From Azospirillum agricola (GTDB taxonomy: Bacteria; Pseudomonadota; Alphaproteobacteria; Azospirillales; Azospirillaceae): a stretch of 64,000 nt of DNA. The stretch is from assembly GCF_017876095.1 (NCBI RefSeq), contig NZ_JAGINM010000005.1, positions 348,755 through 412,754 on the forward strand, given 5' to 3'. Each line of letters begins with the position of its first letter. Position 1 is the stretch's first letter. A model generated the notes under the pieces. That model was not told where the DNA came from, did no database searches, and was given only the letters and a program-made list of their open reading frames with translations. This document shows positions 58,119 through 64,000 of this stretch, in pieces. A program made the translations under genes and the position numbers.

Positions 58119-60992
58119 ATGGTCCGCTCGCGCCTGTTCCTCCGGCTGTTCTCGGCGATCCTGCTGACGCTGGGGCTGTTCTCGACGGCGGTCTACGTCT
58201 TCTCGGTCCCGCTGATCGAGGAGAAGGCCTACGAGATCGAGCGCGACGCCAGCCGCACCATCCTCGACAACGTGTTCGAGCTGGTCAGCCGCATCCGCGC
58301 CGGGCTGGAGGAGCAGCGGGCGATCACGGTGGAATCCTACAAGACCCGCCTGCGCGACATGGTGACGGCCGCCGTCGGCTTCATCGACCATGTCCACGCC
58401 CGCGCCGACCGGGGCGAGATCACGCGGGAGGAGGCCAGGCGGCTGGTGGCCGAGGGGTTGCAGGCCCTGCGCTACGGCAACGAGGGCTACATCTGGGCGA
58501 CCGACTACGATTCCGTGATCGTCTCGCACCCGTCGCCCGACTATCTCGGCCGCAACGCCTCGATGTTGCAGGACAACATGGGCCGCAACATCCTGCCCAC
58601 CATCATCGCCACCGCGCGCCGGTCGGGCGAGGGGTTCCACACCTACCCCTGGTGGCGCCCCAACGGCGACGAGCGGGCGCCCAAGCTCAGCTACTTCCGC
58701 GACCTGCCGGAGCGCGGCATCGTCGTCGGCACCGGCGCCTATCTGGAGGACGTCGACGCCGAGGTCGAACGCCGCAAGGCCGAGGCCATCGAGGATCTGC
58801 GCCAGGCCCTGCGCAAGCTGCGCATCGCCCGCACCGGCTATCTCTACATCTTCGATTCGGCGAACCGGATGATCATCCACCCCAACGCCAACATCGAGGG
58901 CAGCCCCTTCGGCGACCTGCCCAACGCGGCGACCGGCAACGGCATCGCCGAGGAGCTGAAGGCCGCGTCGGCGCGGGGGGAACCGCTGACCTACCTGTGG
59001 GACAAGCCCGACGACCCCGGCAACTACGCCTACGAGAAGATCAGCTGGGTCCGCCATTTCGACGGCTTCGACTGGTACATCGCCTCGTCGGTCTATGTCG
59101 AGGAGCTGCGGCGCTCGTCGGTGGTGCTCGGCAACCGCATCCTGGCCATCGCGGTGACGCTGATGCTGGCCGGCGGGCTGCTCGGCTACGTCGCGGTGCG
59201 GCGGCTGGTCCGCCCGCTGCACCGTCTGGCCGAAACGGCGGCGCAGGTGCGGGCCGGCGACCTCGACGCCGCCAGCGGCATCCGGCGCGACGACGAGATC
59301 GGGCTGCTCGCCACCGCCTTCGACGGCATGGTCGGCCGGGTGCGCGACGACATCGCCACGCTGGACAGCCGCGTGCGCGACCGCACCGCCGCCCTGGAGG
59401 ACGCCAACGCCCGCCTGCGCGACGCCATGGCCAGCCAGGACGCCGCCCGCCGCGCCCTGGCCGAGGCGGAGGAGCGCCAGCGCGTCATCCTCGACGCCAT
59501 CCCGGCCTGCATCGCCGGGCTGGACCGCGACGAACGGCTGATCTTCGCCAACCGCCGCTGGGCCGAGCTGGTCGGGCGGTCGAAGGAGGAGGTGATCGGC
59601 CGGGAACTGGTCGCCGTCGTCGGCCGCCGCGCGCGCGAGGCGCTGGCCCCGCATCTCGACCGCTGCCGGGCCGGCGAGCCGGTGACCTTCGAGTACAGCC
59701 TTCCGCGCGGCGGCGGCACGCTGATCACCAAGACGACGCTGATCCCGCATCGCGGCGGCGAGAATGGCGGCGAGGATGGCTCCGTGTCCGGCCTGTTCGT
59801 GCTGACGCTCGACGTCACCGACGAGAAGCAGACCGAGCGCCAGCTGATCGAGGCGCAGCGGCTGAAGGCGGTCGGCCAGCTCTCCGGCGGGCTGGCGCAC
59901 GACTTCAACAACCTGCTGTCGATCATCATCGGCAACCTGTCGGCGGCGCGCGACCGCTACGCCGGGGTGGCCGGGCTGGACGCCTATCTGGAACCGGCCC
60001 AGCGCGCCGGCCGGCGCGGCGCCGACATCACCGCGCGGCTGCTCGCCTTCTCGCGCCAGCAGCCGCTGAAGCCGCACCCCATCGAGCTGTGCGGGCTGCT
60101 GCGCGACATGGCGGTGCTGCTGCGGCGCTCCTTCCCCAGCTCCATCGCCATCGGCGTTCCGGAGGAGGGGCGCGAATGCTGGACCATCGCCGACCAGACG
60201 CAGCTTGAGAACGCGCTGGTCAATCTGGCGCTCAACGCCCGCGACGCCATGCCCGGCGGCGGACGGCTGGACATCGCGGTCGACATCCGCCGGGTGAGCG
60301 AGCCGCTCGCCTTCGACGAGCCGGTGCGGCCCGACGACTATCTGGAAATCCGCGTGACCGACGGCGGCACCGGCTTCACGGCCGAGGCGCTGGCCCGCGC
60401 GGTGGAGCCCTTCTTCACCACCAAGGCGCTGGGGTCGGGGCTCGGCCTGTCGATGGTCTACGGCTTCGTGAAGCAGTCGCGCGGCTATTTCCAGATCGAC
60501 AGCGCCCCCGGCGCGGGCACCCGCGTCACCCTGCTGCTGCCCCGCGCCGAGCCGGTCGCCCCCCTGCCCGTGCCGGCCGCCGCCGCCCCGCCGTCCGACC
60601 GGCCCGACGGCGGCTGGCACGGGCAGCTCGCCCTGGTGGCGGAGGACAACGACGACGTCCGCCAGGTGATGCGGCAGCAGCTGGTCGAGCTCGGCTTCTC
60701 GGTCGTCGAGGCGTCGGACGGCGACGAGGCGGCGGAGCTGGTCGGACAGATCGACGGGCTGAGCCTGCTGGTGTCCGACATCGTGATGCCCGGCCTGTCG
60801 GGGATCGAGCTGGCGCGGCGCACCCGCGCGCTTCGACCCGCCATGCGGGTGATTCTTGTCAGCGGTTTCTCAGTCGAGTATGGCGAGCTGGCCCCCGACG
60901 CGGTCATACTGCGCAAGCCGTGGGACAAGCGGGACCTGGTGGCGGCCATCGGCCGCAGCGCCGAATCCGCACCTGCACCCGCACCCGCGTAA
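58119..60992 (+). CDS. Hybrid histidine kinase with double Cache sensor
   Basis: A 957-residue kinase with helix 1 (about 10-30), two tandem Cache modules (GNEGYIWATDYDS..HPSPDYLG and TGYLYIFDSANRMIIHPN), helix 2 (about 345-365), HAMP and PAS (about 455-570). HisKA follows with H594 (LAHDFNNLLSIIIG), then HATPase (NLALNARDAMPGGG, GSGLGLSMVYGF) and a C-terminal receiver with D887 (LLVSDIVMPGLSG). The Cache pair usually binds small organic acids. Divergence from actP suggests acetate or a similar carboxylate as signal (inference). A response regulator follows 24 bases later. Confidence 0.92.
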   Translation: MVRSRLFLRLFSAILLTLGLFSTAVYVFSVPLIEEKAYEIERDASRTILDNVFELVSRIRAGLEEQRAITVESYKTRLRDMVTAAVGFIDHVHARADRGEITREEARRLVAEGLQALRYGNEGYIWATDYDSVIVSHPSPDYLGRNASMLQDNMGRNILPTIIATARRSGEGFHTYPWWRPNGDERAPKLSYFRDLPERGIVVGTGAYLEDVDAEVERRKAEAIEDLRQALRKLRIARTGYLYIFDSANRMIIHPNANIEGSPFGDLPNAATGNGIAEELKAASARGEPLTYLWDKPDDPGNYAYEKISWVRHFDGFDWYIASSVYVEELRRSSVVLGNRILAIAVTLMLAGGLLGYVAVRRLVRPLHRLAETAAQVRAGDLDAASGIRRDDEIGLLATAFDGMVGRVRDDIATLDSRVRDRTAALEDANARLRDAMASQDAARRALAEAEERQRVILDAIPACIAGLDRDERLIFANRRWAELVGRSKEEVIGRELVAVVGRRAREALAPHLDRCRAGEPVTFEYSLPRGGGTLITKTTLIPHRGGENGGEDGSVSGLFVLTLDVTDEKQTERQLIEAQRLKAVGQLSGGLAHDFNNLLSIIIGNLSAARDRYAGVAGLDAYLEPAQRAGRRGADITARLLAFSRQQPLKPHPIELCGLLRDMAVLLRRSFPSSIAIGVPEEGRECWTIADQTQLENALVNLALNARDAMPGGGRLDIAVDIRRVSEPLAFDEPVRPDDYLEIRVTDGGTGFTAEALARAVEPFFTTKALGSGLGLSMVYGFVKQSRGYFQIDSAPGAGTRVTLLLPRAEPVAPLPVPAAAAPPSDRPDGGWHGQLALVAEDNDDVRQVMRQQLVELGFSVVEASDGDEAAELVGQIDGLSLLVSDIVMPGLSGIELARRTRALRPAMRVILVSGFSVEYGELAPDAVILRKPWDKRDLVAAIGRSAESAPAPAPA

Positions 60993-61016
60993 GGGCACGG
61001 CACGGGGGAAACGCGC

Positions 61017-61739
61017 GTGACGCACAAGAAGCGCATCTATCTGGTCGAGGACGAGGCCGACATCCGCAGCCTGGTGACCGGCGTGCTGGAGGGCTACGGC
61101 TACGCGGTGTCCTCCTGGCCCAGCGGGCGGGAGGCCCGGCAGGCGATCCAGCGGCAGGCGCCGGACCTCTGCATCGTCGATCTCGGGCTGCCCGACATGG
61201 ACGGCCTCACCCTGGTGCGCGAGCTGTGGGAGGACGTGCGCTTCGGCGTCATCATCCTGTCCGGGCGCGGCGGCACCTCCGACCGCGTGCTGGGGCTGGA
61301 GCTGGGCGCCGACGATTACGTGGTGAAGCCCTTCGAGCCGCGCGAGCTGGTCGCCCGCGTCAACAGCGCCATCCGGCGGCGCGAGCAGCTGACGGCCGCC
61401 GCCGCCACGGCGGACAGCGGGCGGGCGCGCTTCGCCGGCTGGGTCTTCGACCTCGGCGACCTGACGCTGACCGCCGACGACGGCCGCCAGGACAGCCTGA
61501 CGGCGGCGGAGGCCGCCCTGCTGCTGACCCTGCTGAAGGCGCCCAGGCGCGTGCTGTCGCGCGAGCATCTGCAAGGCCCCGACCTCGACCGCGACGACTA
61601 CCCCTACGACCGCAGCATCGACGTCCGCGTGTCGCGCATCCGCAAGAAGATCGAGGACGACCCGCGCAGCCCCCGCCTCATCAAGACGGTCTACGGCGCC
61701 GGCTATCTGTTCGCGGGCGAGGTGGACTGGCTGCGCTGA
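61017..61739 (+). CDS. OmpR-family response regulator, partner of the Cache kinase
   Basis: A 240-residue regulator with E11-D12, phosphoacceptor D55 (CIVDLGLPDMDG), Lys in YVVKPFEPREL and a winged-helix domain (TAAEAALLLTLLKAPRRVLS, DVRVSRIRKKIEDDPRSPRL). GTG 61017 has GGGGGA eight bases upstream. Likely target is the divergent DUF485-actP operon. That is inferred from gene order only. Confidence 0.92.
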   Translation: MTHKKRIYLVEDEADIRSLVTGVLEGYGYAVSSWPSGREARQAIQRQAPDLCIVDLGLPDMDGLTLVRELWEDVRFGVIILSGRGGTSDRVLGLELGADDYVVKPFEPRELVARVNSAIRRREQLTAAAATADSGRARFAGWVFDLGDLTLTADDGRQDSLTAAEAALLLTLLKAPRRVLSREHLQGPDLDRDDYPYDRSIDVRVSRIRKKIEDDPRSPRLIKTVYGAGYLFAGEVDWLR

Positions 61740-61773
61740 GGGCGCCCATCGGGCCCCTGGGTCGTCTCTCGAC

Positions 61774-61861
61774 CCGTCATCCCCGCGAAGGCGGGGATCC
61801 AGAGTTTTCCGAGCGGAACCAATGGGAAAAGCCTGGCTCCCCGCCTTCGCGGGGATGACGG
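61774..61861. repeat. Inverted pair of palindromic (REP/BIME-like) repeats
   Basis: A 29-base unit starting CCGTCATCCCCGCGAAGGCG (61774-61802) recurs in inverted orientation at 61833-61861, differing at one base, around a 30-base spacer. Each unit is itself a hairpin (CCCCGC..GCGGGG). This family is widespread in alphaproteobacterial intergenic DNA. The pair follows the response regulator stop and may terminate transcription from both sides. The remaining 61862-62003 stretch shows no credible gene. Confidence 0.85.
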
Positions 61862-62003
61862 CTCCATTCAGCGCCGATGATGAAAACTCGATTCCGCTGG
61901 ACGCTCCAAGTGCCTGTTGGCGGCGCCCCTCACGGAAACCCCAGCCTTTTGATGGCGAGCGGATTCACGCTTCGAACCGATTCCGGTTTTACGCGATCCG
62001 CTC

Positions 62004-63587
62004 TTAGAAATGGTTCATCAGGAATTTTTCCCCAGCCTTCAGGCTCTCGCCGTAACCCAGCGTGTATCGCCAGGGCGTGGAGGGAACGCCCATGGCCTTC
62101 AAGATGCTCGGAACGAGCTTGTCCGGCACGATGACGCCCCTTCCTTTTGCATCGAAATACTGCTGAAGCCTTCTTCTTATGAAATCCCGAATCTTGTCAT
62201 CGTTCAACGACAGGTCGCCAACCTCCTGCCGCACCTCGTCCCTGAGGATCGAAAACCAGAATCTCTTGCCGGCCGCCTTCCATCTTGCACGCTGCTTTTC
62301 ATATTTCTTCCTCGCCGCATTCATCTTCTTGATGATTTTTGTGGTGCTCAACATGCCCGTGTTGTTGTGGTTGGCGGACATCGTCATGTAATTGGCGGGT
62401 TCCAAGGACGGATAGACGATCTCGGTGAAGTTGGCCACCTTGGCCTTCCAGTTGTCCTTGAGGAAGATATGGTCCGCGCTTTTCGAAGCCGTCAGATCGC
62501 CGAAGGCGATGAAATTGCCCGTCTTCGTGTTGCTGAGAACCAGATCCGGCCGTGTCGAGCCGACGGGAAGCTGTTCGTACACCGTCGTCTGCTTGGGCAG
62601 GTTGGTCGGATAGAATTGTGAGTCCGTGCTGGTCGCCAGGCTTTCGATCGCATAGCCGAAGGAGGTGGCAAGGGTTTTGACGACCTTGCCGCTGTTGTAG
62701 TCGTTCCAGTCGCTGACCCATTTCTTCGTGTGCCCGTCGAGATCCTTGTAGGGGCCGAGCTGTGGGGCGCTGAGGATGAAATTGTAGGCTTGCTGGGTCG
62801 AATTCTGGAACTCGGTGAAGAAGGTGTTCGAGTTCTTGTAGTCCGTCGAATTCCTCGGCGCGTTTATCGTCTTGTTCGCCAGGGTCACCTGCTGCATGCG
62901 CTGGAGGACGCGCGCCGGCGGCCGGAAGGACGGCGCGCCGGCCCTTCCCATCGGCCCCCCCGCCGGCACCGGCGGCGGGTTCGGGCGGGGCATCGGCGCC
63001 GCCTTGCGCTGCAACGCGCCGCGGTTCGCGTCCGCCGCCCCGGTGGCCCGGCCGGGAAACGGGGGTGCGGAGAACGGGGTCGCGGGAAACGGGGTCGCCT
63101 GCGGGGCCGGCGAGGCCATGGCGGCGGCGGCCCGCTGGCCGAGCCGGTCGGCTTCGGCCTCCAGCGCGTCGTCCTGAACGATCGCCAGGCCGTCCGGAAG
63201 CGCCGCCCGCACCCGCCCGGTCTTCTGCTGCAACACATGGGCGAGTTCATGGCCGAGCAACTGCTGGCCCTGCGGGGTGTCGGGCCGGTATTGGCCGGGC
63301 GCGAAATAGATGTCGGAGCCGGTGGTGAAGGCGAGAGCGCCGATGGACGATGCCTGCGGCCCGACATGGACGCGGACGTTGGAGAAGTCGCCCCCCAGAG
63401 CCGCCCCCATCTTGCGCTGCAACGCCTCGGGCAGCGGCTTTCCGGGGGTCGCCGGAAGAAAAAGACGGTTGGGCGGGACCGCCGTGACGCGCGGACCGCC
63501 GTTGCGCGCCGCCGGTCCCGCCGGCCGGCCGAAGCCGTGGCCTGCGGCGAATTTCCCCTGAATGATCCGCGAGGCTTTCCCCGACAT
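62004..63587 (-). CDS. DUF4157 (eCIS-core) protein with a low-G+C C-terminal toxin-like domain
   Basis: 527 residues. Residues about 50-160 are a DUF4157 domain (FSNVRVHVGPQASSIGALAF, TGSDIYFAPGQYRPDT, and a zinc-protease-like HELAH at 113-117). This domain marks cargo of extracellular contractile injection systems and other polymorphic toxins. A Pro/Ala-rich linker (160-230) with a PF-x-AT repeat leads to a C-terminal domain (about 232-527) I do not recognise. That domain is markedly lower in G+C: by count 40% over 62281-62340 against 80% over 63001-63060. It contains RPDLVL (D348) and AFGDLTAS (D364), faintly like a PD-(D/E)xK nuclease core but lacking the usual Lys spacing. No injection-system or immunity gene is in view. 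Confidence 0.82.
   Translation of the reverse strand: MSGKASRIIQGKFAAGHGFGRPAGPAARNGGPRVTAVPPNRLFLPATPGKPLPEALQRKMGAALGGDFSNVRVHVGPQASSIGALAFTTGSDIYFAPGQYRPDTPQGQQLLGHELAHVLQQKTGRVRAALPDGLAIVQDDALEAEADRLGQRAAAAMASPAPQATPFPATPFSAPPFPGRATGAADANRGALQRKAAPMPRPNPPPVPAGGPMGRAGAPSFRPPARVLQRMQQVTLANKTINAPRNSTDYKNSNTFFTEFQNSTQQAYNFILSAPQLGPYKDLDGHTKKWVSDWNDYNSGKVVKTLATSFGYAIESLATSTDSQFYPTNLPKQTTVYEQLPVGSTRPDLVLSNTKTGNFIAFGDLTASKSADHIFLKDNWKAKVANFTEIVYPSLEPANYMTMSANHNNTGMLSTTKIIKKMNAARKKYEKQRARWKAAGKRFWFSILRDEVRQEVGDLSLNDDKIRDFIRRRLQQYFDAKGRGVIVPDKLVPSILKAMGVPSTPWRYTLGYGESLKAGEKFLMNHF
63058..63102 (-). repeat. 15-bp tandem repeat in the DUF4157 linker
   Basis: Three AACGGGG(G)TCGC-containing 15-bp units (63058, 63073, 63088) encode the TPF-PA/SA repeat between the DUF4157 domain and the low-G+C C-terminal domain. 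Confidence 0.75.
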
Positions 63588-63879
63588 CGACCAACCCTTC
63601 CCCGAATTCGTGGCGCGAGGATGACTGTCCGGGCAATTGCTTTATAATCGGTAATCGAACGACCGCCTTCTCAACCCCGGCGTCATGGCCGGCCCTTGAC
63701 GCGTCATCGTCCGGATGTTTCCGGAATCCGACTCGCGCGGCGGGCGGATGCGCTTCGGTCGCGGCCGCTGGCGGCGCGCCGGGTAACAATTGGTCATAAT
63801 CCTGAGAAAGTTGGGCAACGCTGGCCTGCTACAGGGTCGGTCCAAGAAGCCGACAAGAATCATGAGGGAGAACGGTCCG

Positions 63880-64000
63880 ATGAGTGAAGCCTGCGCCCTT
63901 CCCAACGCCTACGAACGCGATCTCGACCGCAACGCCGCGAACTTCGTGGCGCTGACGCCGCTGACCTATCTGGAGCGCGCCGCCGCCGTCTGGCCCGAGC
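63880..64000 (+). CDS. Acyl-CoA synthetase, N terminus (partial)
   Basis: Forty codons are visible before the window ends. NFVALTPLTYLERAAAVWPE matches the N terminus of AMP-forming fatty acyl-CoA synthetases (typically LTPxxFLERAAxVYP). GAGGGAGAACGGTCCG precedes ATG 63880, and an in-frame ATG at 63862 is a weaker choice. The 292-base gap upstream (63588-63879) shows no gene, only A/T-richer patches near 63640-63660 and 63785-63805 that could hold promoters. Confidence 0.8.
   Translation, partial: MSEACALPNAYERDLDRNAANFVALTPLTYLERAAAVWPE

Noticed and set aside
57906..60620. Long upstream extension of the DUF485 frame on the minus strand
   Set aside because: DUF485 starts naturally at 57905 with family-like residues. 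The extension is antisense to the Cache kinase and has no domain.
61862..62003. Immunity gene for the DUF4157 toxin-like protein
   Set aside because: The 140 bases downstream of the gene contain no credible ORF. Injected toxins aimed at other organisms need no cognate immunity gene.
61822..62007. Small plus-strand ORF encoding a peptide with PAFAGMT
   Set aside because: The characteristic PAFAGMT arises from translating the palindromic repeat. It is a known kind of spurious annotation.
63642..63905. Minus-strand 87-codon ORF in the gap before the acyl-CoA synthetase
   Set aside because: No family resemblance, it overlaps the acyl-CoA synthetase start and its ribosome-binding site, and it shows no coupled neighbour.

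Overview
This window is about 70% G+C, densely packed, and strongly third-position G/C biased. It looks like chromosome or chromid DNA of a metabolically versatile alphaproteobacterium, probably Rhodospirillales and perhaps Azospirillum-like. That placement is inference. It rests on base composition, a 5'-GTCATCCCCGCGAAGGCGGGG palindromic repeat of the kind scattered through alphaproteobacterial genomes, many Liv-type transporters, and gene content. I see no rRNA, tRNA, CRISPR, IS element or phage genes.

Layout. 1-2359: a phospholipid operon (CDP-alcohol phosphatidyltransferase, acyltransferase, CDP-diglyceride synthase) with ATGA overlaps. 2372-8137: a sigma-54 activator divergent from a 3-hydroxyacid dehydrogenase / BKACE / 3-hydroxybutyrate dehydrogenase / binding-protein operon. 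That operon has a near-consensus -24/-12 promoter and paired candidate activator sites. 8330-16690: the complete kdp potassium system (small leader ORF, kdpF, A, B, C, D, E). 16725-19026: a divergent M20 deacylase and a 2-keto-4-pentenoate hydratase-like protein.

19087-35939: an iron island. It holds a heme receptor, HutX, a two-component system, HmuVUTS, MacAB, a FecI-type sigma factor, FecR and an STN-containing siderophore receptor. Six 15-bp Fur-like boxes (7-1-7, mixed TGATAAT/ATTCGCA half-sites) lie at its promoters. 36111-40573: a PRPP-synthetase-like enzyme, an unknown protein, and a CHASE-PAS-GGDEF-EAL protein.

40589-53410: a divergent catabolic locus. The left arm is IclR, FAD dehydrogenase, NIPSNAP and a TIM-barrel isomerase/dehydratase. 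The right arm is a Liv transporter with a LivM-LivG-LivF triple fusion, a shikimate-dehydrogenase homologue, a second FAD dehydrogenase and an SDR. It plausibly takes up and oxidises a hydroaromatic acid. 53559-55816: a YjfL-YjfM-YjfC-like trio. 55903-61739: an acetate symporter (ActP/DUF485) divergent from a Cache hybrid kinase and response regulator. 62004-63587: a DUF4157 (eCIS-core) protein with a low-G+C C-terminal domain, a likely modular toxin. 63880 to the end: the start of an acyl-CoA synthetase.

A pattern running through the window is short tandem duplication, with units of 12, 14 or 15 bp at a dozen or more places. Inside genes the units are 12 or 15 bp and keep frame. Of those outside or at gene ends, two are 14 bp. 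Three sets sit directly on stop or start codons.
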